NCBI RefSeq assembly: GCF_002925905.1
Contig: NZ_PRDB01000003.1
Location: 1-45,606, forward strand
DNA: 45,606 bases
Direction of reading: 5' to 3'
DNA from: Klebsiella michiganensis
GTDB taxonomy: Bacteria > Pseudomonadota > Gammaproteobacteria > Enterobacterales > Enterobacteriaceae
Each line of letters starts with the position of its first letter. Positions within the stretch are counted from its first letter, which is position 1. Of the stretch, positions 25,422 through 36,668 are shown piece after piece. The position numbers and the translations under genes were made by a program. The notes under the pieces were generated by a model. It saw nothing but the letters and a program-made list of their open reading frames with translations. It was not told where the DNA came from and did not search any database.

Positions 25422-27176
25422 ATGGACGACTTAACCCTGCGTTATTACGACGCCGAAATGCGCTACCTGCTGGAAGCCGGCGAAGAGTTTGCCCGCGCTC
25501 ACCCCGAGCAGGCGGCAATGCTCAATCTCGATAAAGCGGGCGCGCGCGACCCGTACGTGGAGCGCCTGTTTGAGGGCTTTGCCTTCCTGATGGGGCGTCT
25601 TCGCGAGAAACTCGATGACGACCTGCCGGAACTGACCGAAGGGCTGGTCAGCCTGCTGTGGCCGCAATACCTGCGCACCATTCCGTCGATGTCGGTGGTG
25701 GAGTTCACGCCCGACTGGCGCGAGATGAAAGAGAAGATGCGTATCGTCAAAGGTTTCGAGGTCAATTCGCAGCCGATCGGCGAGAAGGCTACCCGCTGCC
25801 GATACACCACCACCAAAGAAATCACCCTTCAGCCGCTGTCGCTGGAGCATGCCCGTCTGTCGACTGACCCTGACGGGCGTTCGGTCATCAACCTGCGCTT
25901 TAACTGTAGCCATCTCGCCGACTGGAGCCGTGCCGATCTCAGCCAGATCCCGTTCTACTTCAATGCTGACGCACCGCTGGCCTGCGCCATGCATGAAGCC
26001 TTTACCATGAACACGGCGCGTCTCTGGCTGCGAATGCCGGGTGATACGGACAGAAAGCCACTCGACGGGTATTTCACCGCGCTGGGATTCGGCGATGATG
26101 ACGGGCTGTGGCCGAAGGACAGCAGCAGCTTTAGCGGTTATCAGCTTTTGCTGGAGTACTTCACCTTCCGCGAAAAGTTCATGTTCACGGGCCTGCGCGG
26201 GCTGGAGACCGTGGTCTTTCCGGCTGAGCTTCCGTGGTTTGAAATCGACGTGGTGCTGGCGGAACGCTGGGAGCATGACTTCAGCTTTACCGAAAAACAT
26301 CTGCGCCTGAACTGTGTGCCGGTGATTAACCTGTTTCCGCTGGAATCTGACCCGCTGACGCTGAATTCACTGCAGACCGAATACATGCTGCGCCCGATGC
26401 GCGTGCAGGATGGCCATACCGAGATTTATGCTGTCGATTCGGTGATATCCTCAAGCCAGTATACCTATGTACCGTTCTCCAGTTTCCGCCACAAAGGCGG
26501 CATGATGCGCCATGAAGCGCCGGAGTATTACTACCACACCCGCGTGCGCCGTGGTCCGTCAGGACTGTATAACACGTGGCTTATCCTCGGCGGCGAAGCC
26601 TTTGATAATCACACGGTGCCGGAAAACGAAAGCCTGTCCCTCACGCTCACCGGTACCAATGGCCAGCTGCCGCGACGCGCATTACAAAGCACCGTGCTGG
26701 ATACGGTGATGAAAAGCACCTCGGCCAGCGTCGCCGTGCGTAACCTGTGTGCGCCGACGCTGCCCTGCTATCCCCCGGCACAGGACCGTTTTCACTGGCG
26801 CGTGCTGAGCCACCTCGGCAGCGGGTTTCTGTCGATGATGGATAATGCCGACGTGCTGCGCGGCACCCTGGCGCTGTATGAATGGACCGACAGCGAGATG
26901 AACCGCCGTCGCCTGGAAGCCATTATTGACGTGAAGCACAGTGAGACCGGGCGATTTGAGCAGGGCTACCTGGTACGCGGCGTGCAGATTGAGGTGACCC
27001 TTGACAGCCACGGCTTTGCCGGTCGCGGCGACATCTGCCTGTTCGGCGAGATGCTGAGTCGCTTCTTCGCGCTTTACACCGACATCTATCTGTTTAACCG
27101 CCTGATTATTATTCTGCAACCGACCGGAGAGCGCCTGGAATGGGAAGAGAAGCACAACCGCCGCATTCCTGGCTGA
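25422..27176 (+). CDS. tssF: T6SS baseplate subunit TssF
   Basis: A 584-residue TssF, normal length, beginning MDDLTLRYYDAEMRYLLEAGEEFARAHPEQAAML from ATG 25422; the Y-Y-x-x-E-(L/M) start and the LLWPQYLRTIPSM block near residue 80 are typical of the family. TssF and TssG form the baseplate wedge with TssK and TssE. The gene returns to GC-rich composition after the AT-rich PAAR cargo and its immunity candidates, and overlaps tssG by 37 bp. No break is visible. The 108 bp upstream of it contains no clear gene. Confidence 0.96.
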   Translation: MDDLTLRYYDAEMRYLLEAGEEFARAHPEQAAMLNLDKAGARDPYVERLFEGFAFLMGRLREKLDDDLPELTEGLVSLLWPQYLRTIPSMSVVEFTPDWREMKEKMRIVKGFEVNSQPIGEKATRCRYTTTKEITLQPLSLEHARLSTDPDGRSVINLRFNCSHLADWSRADLSQIPFYFNADAPLACAMHEAFTMNTARLWLRMPGDTDRKPLDGYFTALGFGDDDGLWPKDSSSFSGYQLLLEYFTFREKFMFTGLRGLETVVFPAELPWFEIDVVLAERWEHDFSFTEKHLRLNCVPVINLFPLESDPLTLNSLQTEYMLRPMRVQDGHTEIYAVDSVISSSQYTYVPFSSFRHKGGMMRHEAPEYYYHTRVRRGPSGLYNTWLILGGEAFDNHTVPENESLSLTLTGTNGQLPRRALQSTVLDTVMKSTSASVAVRNLCAPTLPCYPPAQDRFHWRVLSHLGSGFLSMMDNADVLRGTLALYEWTDSEMNRRRLEAIIDVKHSETGRFEQGYLVRGVQIEVTLDSHGFAGRGDICLFGEMLSRFFALYTDIYLFNRLIIILQPTGERLEWEEKHNRRIPG

Positions 27177-28225
27177 GCCCGCGGCTCGCAGCCGACCTGC
27201 ACCGCATGAATTTTTATCGCTTCTGTCAGCTTCTGGAGAAGCGTAATCCGGACAGGCCGCTGATGGGGTCAACCAGCCACCCTGCTGATGACCCGGTGCG
27301 GTTTGCGCCGCATCCGGGGATGGGGTTTCCGGGCAGCGAACTGAAAGCCGTCGAATATGACAAGGATGATGACAGCAGGCCACCTCGCATCCGCACAACC
27401 TTTATGGGGATGTACGGTGTCGACTCACCCCTGCCGACAGCCTATCTCGATGACATCACTCAGTGCCGTGAAGGGCATGACGCGCTGCAGGGCTTTCTGG
27501 ATATTTTCAGCCACCGTATCCTGACGCAGTTTTACCGCATCTGGCGGAAATACTCTTATCCGGCCACGTTTGAGGCAGGGGGAACTGACTGCATTTCGCA
27601 GTCGCTGCTGGGTCTGGTGGGGCTGGGCATACCGGGAACCGCAAACCATATCGCCACACCGGTATCCCGCTTTCTGGCGCTGCTCGGTGTGCTGCGCCAA
27701 CCCGGCAAAACCCAGGAGGGGATGCAGGCGCTGGTGAGACTGCTGGCCCCGGATACTACGGTGCAGGTAAGTCCGTACTGCCTGCGGCCGGTGGAGATCG
27801 GCCAGCCGCTGGGTTTTTACGGCGATGACGATTTTCTGCTGGACGGCAATACGCCGCTGGGGGAAGAAGCGATGGATGCGGGCAGTCAGCTGCTGGTTGC
27901 GCTCAGGACGGATAACGAACAGGAAGCGCAGGGCTGGAAACCGGATGGTCTGCTGTATCAGGATTTTCTGGTGATGCTGCGTGTTTATCTCGGCTGGCGT
28001 TTTAAGGCCAGGATCACCCTGACCACCCGGACCCAACTGCTGGCCGTCCCGCCGCTCGGCGAAGAACCTTTCTGGCTCGGCATGAACGGCGTGCTGGGAG
28101 CGGAGGAGGGGGCGTTTGCGGACGATATCCCGCTGAGCTTTACGACAGAACTGGGTTACTACACCGGGCTGGTGCCTGCGAAACCACAACAAGGAAATCG
28201 ACGTGCTAAGTACAAATTTGATTAA
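27140..28225 (+). CDS. tssG: T6SS baseplate subunit TssG
   Basis: A 361-residue TssG from ATG 27140 (MGREAQPPHSWLSPRLAADL, then MNFYRFCQLLE). The F-(F/Y)-R-F-x-x-L-L start followed by PVRFAPHPGMGFPGSELKAV is the family pattern, with a later FYRIWRKYSYPATF near 135. TssG partners TssF at a 2:1 ratio in the wedge. The start overlaps the end of tssF by 37 bp and the end overlaps tssJ by 23 bp, so the three are coupled. No damage is seen. Confidence 0.95.
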   Translation: MGREAQPPHSWLSPRLAADLHRMNFYRFCQLLEKRNPDRPLMGSTSHPADDPVRFAPHPGMGFPGSELKAVEYDKDDDSRPPRIRTTFMGMYGVDSPLPTAYLDDITQCREGHDALQGFLDIFSHRILTQFYRIWRKYSYPATFEAGGTDCISQSLLGLVGLGIPGTANHIATPVSRFLALLGVLRQPGKTQEGMQALVRLLAPDTTVQVSPYCLRPVEIGQPLGFYGDDDFLLDGNTPLGEEAMDAGSQLLVALRTDNEQEAQGWKPDGLLYQDFLVMLRVYLGWRFKARITLTTRTQLLAVPPLGEEPFWLGMNGVLGAEEGAFADDIPLSFTTELGYYTGLVPAKPQQGNRRAKYKFD

Positions 28226-28748
28226 GCCCGCGTGCTGGCTACCTGCTCTACTGGCGTTCAGCCTGGTGGGCTGTGGGGTGACGCAGAGTATCACGGATGG
28301 CACCAAATCGGTGTATACGGCGGTGTTTTATAAGAAGATTAAGGTGCTGCATCTGGATTTTACAGCCCGTGAAGCACTGAATACGGATTCCCGCGAGAGT
28401 AACTCACTCTCCGAGCCGGTGGTGGTTCGTGTCTACCAGTTGAAAGACCGCAAAACCTTCGACAAAACGGTTTATCAGCAACTCCTCAAGAACGGCGACA
28501 CGATCCTGCAAGCCGACCTGCTGGCGACCCGCGATGTGGTGATAAAGCCGGGTGGGGATGCGAATCTTGATATGCCAATGAAAGAAGGCGCGCAGTTTGT
28601 TGCGGTGGCCGGACTGTTCCGCCATCCGGATATGGTCAACAATACCTGGAAGCAGGTTCTCAGACGTGAAGATCTCGATCCGGATAAACCCCGTGTTCTG
28701 GAAGCTGGAAATAACCACCTTGCATTACAGCCGCTGAAGGAGGACTAA
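28203..28748 (+). CDS. tssJ: T6SS outer-membrane lipoprotein TssJ
   Basis: A 181-residue lipoprotein from GTG 28203. Signal peptide with lipobox L-V-G-C, Cys24 lipidated, Gly at +2. The mature domain is a transthyretin-like sandwich with SEPVVVRVYQLKDRKTFDK and FVAVAGLFRHPD, typical of TssJ. It anchors the TssM periplasmic part to the outer membrane. Overlaps tssG by 23 bp, and its TAA overlaps the ATG of the tssE stub. Confidence 0.95.
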   Translation: MLSTNLIKPACWLPALLAFSLVGCGVTQSITDGTKSVYTAVFYKKIKVLHLDFTAREALNTDSRESNSLSEPVVVRVYQLKDRKTFDKTVYQQLLKNGDTILQADLLATRDVVIKPGGDANLDMPMKEGAQFVAVAGLFRHPDMVNNTWKQVLRREDLDPDKPRVLEAGNNHLALQPLKED

Positions 28749-28816
28749 TGCCACAGGGACACAACACACCCTCGCTGTATGAAATGCTAAGTGGTAATCC
28801 CGCCAGTCAGCAATGA
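28748..28816 (+). pseudogene. tssE: tssE stub: first 17 or so codons then premature end
   Basis: ATG 28748 overlaps the tssJ stop and encodes MPQGHNTPSLYEMLSGNPAS plus two Gln, then TGA. The P-S-L-Y-E-M-L-x-G-N start is that of TssE, the gp25-like baseplate protein of about 140 residues, which commonly follows tssJ. Nothing TssE-like is visible afterwards, so the rest is deleted. This marks the right boundary of the T6SS island. Confidence 0.75.
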
Positions 28817-29250
28817 CGTCAAGGACATAGCGGAGATAGCTTTCTGGCTACATAGGCCTGGTTCCATTTTAAATTCAGGAGAATGGCGAGTTCATTTGAT
28901 GAAATGCCTTTTCATTACGTTATTTAACAGCTCAATTGTAAGGCCGATCGCAAAATTTACCCTGATGGCAATATCCATAAGCGCGATTGATGTTCGCCCG
29001 GTGCCAGCGGGTGTTATTTTTGTGTGTAAGAAAACGCAATACTGAGGGGGTAAGAAACAGAAAAACTTAATCTTTTCTTAATATTTCCGCCCAACAACCT
29101 TTATCTCTTTAGCCGCGCCCCACGAATCTTCCTTTAAATTACGCCAGCGTCACAAAAGCCGTAAAAAAACAAACCCCGGCGTTGCAAGGCTCTGGCGTCC
29201 CGCTATATGTTAAATTTAAGTTTAATAATTGATATCTAAAGGTTGATTTT
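28817..29250. other. 434-bp intergenic boundary between the T6SS island and the ABC importer
   Basis: No gene with support. An 84-codon + strand frame at 28791-29045 overlaps the tssE stub, has no ribosome-binding site and no recognisable domain. The right part is AT-rich and should hold the promoter of the binding-protein gene; AAAGG at about 29238 is its ribosome-binding site. Confidence 0.5.
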
Positions 29251-30339
29251 ATGTATATGAAAATTAGTGGGTTAGTGATTTCACTGACGGCAGCTATCTC
29301 CGGACAGGTCCTTGCCGCAGTTCCTCAGGGCTATCCGGCGGATTATCAAAAGGTGGTGGATGCCGGGATTAAAGAAGGCAAAGTGGTTATCTATTCAACG
29401 ACCGATACCAAGGCCGCAGGCCCGTTAATTAAAGGGTTTGAAGCGCAATATCCCGGCATTAAAGTTGAATATAACGATATGAACAGCACCGAATTGTACA
29501 ACCGCTATATCAGCGAACAGGCGGCGGGCGGCGGCAGCGGCGACGTGGTCTGGAGCTCTTCCATGGATACGGCGCTGAAGCTCGCCACCGATTACGCCGA
29601 AGAGTACGCCTCGCCGGAGCGGGATAAGCTGCCAAAATGGGCGGTCTGGCAACAGAAAGCCTACGGCACGACCTACGAGCCGGTGGTCTTTATCTACAAT
29701 AAGCGGCTGATCCCTCAGGGCGAAGTACCGGACTCGCATACCGCGCTGGCGAAGCTGATCGCCGGCCAGGCCGATAAATTCAAAGGTAAGGTCACGACTT
29801 ATGACATTGAAAAATCGGGTCTGGGTTTTATGCTGGCGGTACAGGACAGCAAAGCCGATGCCAGCTACTTTGACGATCTGGCGGGCATAGCGAAAGGCGG
29901 CCTGACCGTGCAATCGTCCACCGGTACGATGATGGAGCGCGTCTCCTCCGGGGAAAACCTGATTGGCTACAATATTCTCGGATCCTACGCGGAGGCGCGG
30001 GCCAAAAACGATCCTTCGCTCGGCATCTCCTATCCGAAAGATTATGTACTGGTGCTCTCGCGGGTCTCTTTTATTACCGCAGAAGCCGAGCACCTTAATG
30101 CCGCGAAGCTGTGGTTTGATTACGTGCTGTCGGAAAAGGGACAAAGCATCCTGGCGAACCAGGCCGATATTCCCTCCCTGCGCAATGATATCGAAGGTAA
30201 AAATGATATCGACGGTATGACCAAAATGCTCGGTAGCGCGCTGAAGCCTATTCCGGTCGATGAAACGCTGCTGGCGTATCTTGAGCCGAAACAACGACTG
30301 GAGTTTATCAAACAGTGGCGCACCGCCGCGGCGAAATAA
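29251..30339 (+). CDS. ABC importer periplasmic binding protein, AfuA/FbpA-like
   Basis: A 362-residue exported solute-binding protein (family-1 type). Signal peptide MYMKISGLVISLTAAISGQVLA, cut before AVPQGYP. Mature start EGKVVIYSTTDTKAAGPLIKGFE resembles ferric-iron (FbpA/AfuA) binding proteins; later landmarks are GDVVWSSSMD, SLGISYPKDYVLVLS and AAKLWFDYVLSEKGQ. ATG 29251 is spaced 8 bases from AAAGG; an ATG two codons later is possible. It heads an operon with a double permease and an ATPase. Related proteins carry Fe(III), but some AfuA-type proteins bind sugar phosphates, so the substrate is open. Confidence 0.88.
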   Translation: MYMKISGLVISLTAAISGQVLAAVPQGYPADYQKVVDAGIKEGKVVIYSTTDTKAAGPLIKGFEAQYPGIKVEYNDMNSTELYNRYISEQAAGGGSGDVVWSSSMDTALKLATDYAEEYASPERDKLPKWAVWQQKAYGTTYEPVVFIYNKRLIPQGEVPDSHTALAKLIAGQADKFKGKVTTYDIEKSGLGFMLAVQDSKADASYFDDLAGIAKGGLTVQSSTGTMMERVSSGENLIGYNILGSYAEARAKNDPSLGISYPKDYVLVLSRVSFITAEAEHLNAAKLWFDYVLSEKGQSILANQADIPSLRNDIEGKNDIDGMTKMLGSALKPIPVDETLLAYLEPKQRLEFIKQWRTAAAK

Positions 30340-30410
30340 CCCTCCGGCGCTGCGCATCATTTCAGGATGCGCAGCCCGCTTAACGCCCGCCAGGTTTAAA
30401 GGGATCGCTT

Positions 30411-32165
30411 ATGAATGTCTTACGTCGAAAATGGCAGGGTTTGCCGCGCGGTATCGTCGTCGTGATGACGGCGCTGGCGATTTATGTCCCGCTGTTATTT
30501 ATCGTGGTGCAGAGCTTTCTCTCGGCGCCTTTTTTTGCCCGCACGAAATCGTTCAGCCTCGAAGCCTTCGCCTTCATCTTTAGCGACCCGGATTTTTATC
30601 TGGCGCTCAAGTCCGGGTTTATTCTGGCGTTTGGTCTGGTGGCGATTGCCATCCCCCTCGGCGGGATCCTCGCCTTTTTAATGGTACGTACCGATTTACC
30701 CGGGCGGCGGTTTATCGAGCCGCTGATTCTGGTACCGATTTTCGTTTCGCCGATGGTACTGGGCTTTGGTTACGTGGTGGCGGCCGGGCCGGTGGGCTTC
30801 TTTTCGCAGTGGGCCGAGCAGCTGATCGGCTTCGTGCCGTGGAATATTTACTCGATGTTCAGCATCGTGGTAATTGCCGGGCTGACGCACGTTCCGCATG
30901 CCTATCTCTATATCTCTTCCGCGCTGCGCAGCGTCGGATCGGATGTCGAGGAGGCCGCGCGGACGGTGGGCGCATCGCCGCTGCAGGTGATGACCTCGGT
31001 GAGCCTGCCGATGGTGCGACCGTCGATACTCTACGCCTGCGTACTGCTGTTTTTCCTCGGCCTGGAGGTATTTGGCCTGATGCTGGTGCTGGGCGATCCG
31101 GAAGGCAACATGGTGCTGGCGACCTATCTCTATAAGCTCACCAACAAGCTCGGTACGCCTTCTTATCACCTGATGGCGGCGGTGGCGGTGGTCCTGATCT
31201 GCATCACCGTTCCGCTGGTGATGCTCCAGCGCCGCCTGATGCGCACCGCCAACCGCTTTGTCACCATGAAGGGAAAAGCGTCCCAGGCCCGCGCGCTGCC
31301 GCTGGGGAAATGGCGCTGGGTCGCCGGGATTGTGGTGGTGGCATGGCTGACGGTCACCATTGGGGTGCCGCTGATCGGCGTGGCGCTGCGGGCCTTTATT
31401 TCAAACTGGGGCGTGGGCGTTTCGCTGTGGGATGAACTCTCGCTGGCGACGTTCCGTAACATCTGGCAGCAGCCGAATCTGCTGCGCGCCATCGTTAACT
31501 CCATGGCGATTGGGGTGATTGGCGGCGCGCTGGCGGTGGTCTGCTATCTGTTCGTGGGCATCGCGATGCACCGCAAACCGGATAACGTCACGCGCTTTCT
31601 GGACTATAGCGTGCTGGTGCCGCGCGCGGTGCCCGGGCTGCTGGCCGGGCTGGCGTTTCTGTGGGTATTTCTGTTTCTGCCGATGTGGCTCGATCAGTCG
31701 CTGAAAAACGGCTGGCTCTCGGCGCTGCCGGTGGCAGACTGGCTGCGTGAACATCTGATCGTTCAGCTGCGCGCGCTGCGTAACACCATTTTTAGCGTCT
31801 GGCTGGCCTATACCGTCGTATGGATGGCTTACGGGCTGCGGCTCATCTCCTCGACGCTGCTGCAGGTAGCGCCGGAGCTGGAGGAGGCCGCACGCAGTAC
31901 CGGCGCATCGCGCGGGCAGATCACCCGCCACGTCACGGTTCCGCTGTCGCGCTACGGCTTAATCGGCTCCTGGCTGCTGATGTTTCTTATCTTCGAGCGC
32001 GAATATTCCACCGGGGTTTATCTGCTCTCTCCGGGCACCGAAACCATCGGTTCGATGCTGGTGTCGCTGTGGGCGGCGGGGCTATCGATATCGTTGCCGC
32101 GCTCTCCTTTATTAATATTCTGCTGGTGGTCGTGGGCCTGGGTATCGCCCTGCGCTTTGGAGTGA
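30411..32165 (+). CDS. ABC importer fused double permease, AfuB/FbpB-like, 3' end frameshifted
   Basis: A 584-residue inner-membrane permease with two complete BPD_transp_1 units (about residues 50-280 and 345-560), each with an EAA-type loop (EEAARTVGASPLQVM near 183, EEAARSTGASRGQIT near 490). About 12 membrane helices. After GSMLVSLWAA the frame as read ends ISLPRSPLLIFCWW... to TGA 32165. The neighbouring frame continues with AIDIVAALSFINILLVVVGL to TGA 32179, overlapping the ATPase start by 8 bp as is normal in such operons. One missing G in the run at 32078-32081 explains this; it is a real mutation or a sequence error. The last helix is altered if real. Confidence 0.88.
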   Translation: MNVLRRKWQGLPRGIVVVMTALAIYVPLLFIVVQSFLSAPFFARTKSFSLEAFAFIFSDPDFYLALKSGFILAFGLVAIAIPLGGILAFLMVRTDLPGRRFIEPLILVPIFVSPMVLGFGYVVAAGPVGFFSQWAEQLIGFVPWNIYSMFSIVVIAGLTHVPHAYLYISSALRSVGSDVEEAARTVGASPLQVMTSVSLPMVRPSILYACVLLFFLGLEVFGLMLVLGDPEGNMVLATYLYKLTNKLGTPSYHLMAAVAVVLICITVPLVMLQRRLMRTANRFVTMKGKASQARALPLGKWRWVAGIVVVAWLTVTIGVPLIGVALRAFISNWGVGVSLWDELSLATFRNIWQQPNLLRAIVNSMAIGVIGGALAVVCYLFVGIAMHRKPDNVTRFLDYSVLVPRAVPGLLAGLAFLWVFLFLPMWLDQSLKNGWLSALPVADWLREHLIVQLRALRNTIFSVWLAYTVVWMAYGLRLISSTLLQVAPELEEAARSTGASRGQITRHVTVPLSRYGLIGSWLLMFLIFEREYSTGVYLLSPGTETIGSMLVSLWAAGLSISLPRSPLLIFCWWSWAWVSPCALE

Positions 32166-32171
32166 AATTAC

Positions 32172-33242
32172 ATGATTGAATTATCGGTAGAAAACCTGCA
32201 TCTGACCTACGGTGATAATCCGGTGCTCAAGGGCGTGTCAATGGAACTGAAGCGGGGTGAGGTGGTCTCGCTGCTCGGGCCATCGGGCAGCGGAAAAACC
32301 ACGCTGCTGCGGGCGGTCGCCGGGCTGGAGAAGCCGACCAGCGGCATTATCACCATTGGTAAAACCCGCGTTTATGACGGCAACCCGCGTAGCGAAATCC
32401 CGGCGGAGGCGCGCAACCTGGGGCTGGTATTTCAGTCCTACGCGCTGTGGCCGCATAAAACGGTGTTTGAAAACGTGGCGTATCCGCTGAAGCTGCGTAA
32501 GGTTGCCGCCGCGGAGATCAAGCAGCGGGTGCAGACCGTGCTTGAACAGCTGGGTCTGGGGCATCTTGGCAATCGCCATCCGCACCAGCTCTCCGGAGGG
32601 CAGCAGCAGCGCGTGGCCATCGGCCGGGCGCTGGTTTACAACCCGCCGGTAATTCTGCTGGATGAGCCGCTGTCGAACCTTGACGCCAAGCTGCGGGAAG
32701 AGGCGCGGGTCTTTTTGCGCGAGCTGATCGTCAAGCTGGGGCTGTCGGCGCTGATGGTCACGCACGATCAGAACGAGGCGATGGCGATTTCCGATCGCAT
32801 TCTGCTGCTCAATAACGGGGTGATCGAGCAGCAGGGAACGCCGCAGGAGATGTACGGTAGCCCGAGAACGCTATTTGCCGCCGAGTTTATGGGCAGCAAT
32901 AACCGGCTGCATGGCACCGTCACCGCTCTGGATAATGGTCGGGCGCGAATTGAGGGCGCCAGCTGGGCGCTGTGGGGGATGGTCGGGGAGGGGGTCAAGG
33001 TGGGGGAAGAGGCGACGGCGGTGATCCGCGTTGAACGCCTGCGCATCGCCTCAGCGCCTGAGGAGAATATGCTGGCATTGCCGCTGCTGACCAGTATGTA
33101 TCTCGGCGACCGCTGGGAGTACCTGTTTCGCACCGAGGGCGATGATTTCGCCATTCGCGCCTACGGCAGCGCGCTGCGCGATGCCGAGCGCTGCCATCTG
33201 GCCTTGCCCGTCAGCGACCTGTGGATCTTCCCTAAAGGGTGA
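32172..33242 (+). CDS. ABC importer ATPase, AfuC/FbpC-like
   Basis: A 356-residue ATPase. Walker A GPSGSGKTT (about 37-45), Q-loop VFQSYALWPHKTV, signature LSGGQQQRVAIGRAL, Walker B VILLDEPLSNLDAKLR, H-loop VTHDQ. A C-terminal TOBE-like regulatory domain (about 245-350) is present. It drives uptake by the preceding permease, and its start overlaps the permease's restored 3' end. A terminator-like hairpin directed to the minus strand follows immediately. Confidence 0.93.
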   Translation: MIELSVENLHLTYGDNPVLKGVSMELKRGEVVSLLGPSGSGKTTLLRAVAGLEKPTSGIITIGKTRVYDGNPRSEIPAEARNLGLVFQSYALWPHKTVFENVAYPLKLRKVAAAEIKQRVQTVLEQLGLGHLGNRHPHQLSGGQQQRVAIGRALVYNPPVILLDEPLSNLDAKLREEARVFLRELIVKLGLSALMVTHDQNEAMAISDRILLLNNGVIEQQGTPQEMYGSPRTLFAAEFMGSNNRLHGTVTALDNGRARIEGASWALWGMVGEGVKVGEEATAVIRVERLRIASAPEENMLALPLLTSMYLGDRWEYLFRTEGDDFAIRAYGSALRDAERCHLALPVSDLWIFPKG

Positions 33243-33245
33243 GAT

Positions 33246-33273
33246 AAAAAAGCCCCGGCGCTGAAGCCGGGGC
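33246..33273 (-). terminator. Intrinsic terminator of the bud operon
   Basis: Stem GCCCCGGC (33252-33259) and GCCGGGGC (33266-33273) with a 6-base loop. On the minus strand it is followed by six T (33251-33246). It lies 26 bp beyond the budC stop. On the plus strand there is no T run, so termination of the ABC operon here would be weak. Confidence 0.88.
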
Positions 33274-33298
33274 AAACCATGTCAGAGCTTATTTATTA

Positions 33299-35772
<2,474 letters not shown>

Positions 35773-35782
35773 GAGAATCTCC

Positions 35783-36562
35783 TTAGTTTTCGACTGAGCG
35801 AATGGCGGCATCAAGATTGTCAGGATGCAGATCCGCCTGCAGGAAGGCGCTATCGGCAGGAAGGTCAATCATCAATTTGTGGATCTCACCAAAGGTCAGC
35901 ACGCCGTGGTCGAGCTGATAATCGAGCAGATGGCCGCCGCCCTGGCGGTCATCGGTGATGAAGTGTTCGTGGTAGCCGGCAACGTTAATGCCCTGCATAT
36001 GCTGCGGCGTGCGAAACCCCACCAGTACCCCTTCGCGCTGGTTGAAGCGGAAAACGGGCTGGTCGTCGAGCACGTCGGTCATCGCCCGGTAGGGCGGCGT
36101 CTGGCGCGGTACGGTGCGGGTATGGGCGTGGCGAAAATGGCCGTTGATACGCAGGGCGCAGAACAGATTATCGGAGGGGATTTGCCGGTCGATAATGTCG
36201 TGCAGCTGTTCGCGGCTGACCGGTTTATCAAACGTTTTGCGGTACTGCGGCTGAAACCAGGTCATCACCGCGAAGGGCGTACGCTGCTCCATGCGGGCTT
36301 TGCGGGCGCTGCCGTCGGCGCGCAGCTGGTAAACCTCGCTGCTAAACGCGATCAGCTCGCCGTCCAGTTCATTAAAGGTGCCCAGGCCGAAATCGCCGTG
36401 GGTGAGCAAATCGGCGATGGTGGTATTGCCCTCATAAACGCCGCTCAACAGCGCGCTCATCAGAGAAGTCTGGTAGATGACGCTATCGGGATGTTGCGCG
36501 GAAAATCCTCGTAGAGTTTCACACAGGCTCTCTTCGCAAGAGCATTCAGCAGAATGGTTCAT
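35783..36562 (-). CDS. budA: Alpha-acetolactate decarboxylase BudA
   Basis: A 259-residue ALDC starting [20 protein letters not shown], with AGGAAG upstream of the ATG. The metal site is visible as His-x-His plus a third His eleven residues later ([16 protein letters not shown]); a conserved Arg/His-rich strand [13 protein letters not shown] precedes it. It converts acetolactate to acetoin. First gene of the budABC operon, divergent from budR across a 106-bp region. Confidence 0.96.
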   Translation of the reverse strand: MNHSAECSCEESLCETLRGFSAQHPDSVIYQTSLMSALLSGVYEGNTTIADLLTHGDFGLGTFNELDGELIAFSSEVYQLRADGSARKARMEQRTPFAVMTWFQPQYRKTFDKPVSREQLHDIIDRQIPSDNLFCALRINGHFRHAHTRTVPRQTPPYRAMTDVLDDQPVFRFNQREGVLVGFRTPQHMQGINVAGYHEHFITDDRQGGGHLLDYQLDHGVLTFGEIHKLMIDLPADSAFLQADLHPDNLDAAIRSVEN

Positions 36563-36631
36563 TACCCGCTTCCTCGTTCAACGAATATCAGAAAGGTTAA
36601 ATAAATGTTGACGCGATTCAGCTCACAGTTC

Positions 36632-36651
36632 CAATATAGAATCTATGATTG
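36632..36651. promoter_or_regulatory. Candidate BudR (LysR-type) operator between budA and budR
   Basis: An imperfect palindrome CAATATAGAATCTATGATTG in the 106-bp divergent intergenic region: ATAGA/TCTAT around a central A with outer CAAT/ATTG. It contains a T-N11-A type spacing typical of LysR boxes and lies 17 bp before the budR start. BudR is known to activate bud genes with acetate as effector and to regulate itself; assigning this exact site is inference. Confidence 0.5.
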
Positions 36652-36668
36652 TTTGAGACGTTTTCGAT

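Noticed and set aside
28791..29045. 84-codon + strand frame right of the tssE stub
   Set aside because: No ribosome-binding site and no recognisable domain; composition like non-coding sequence.
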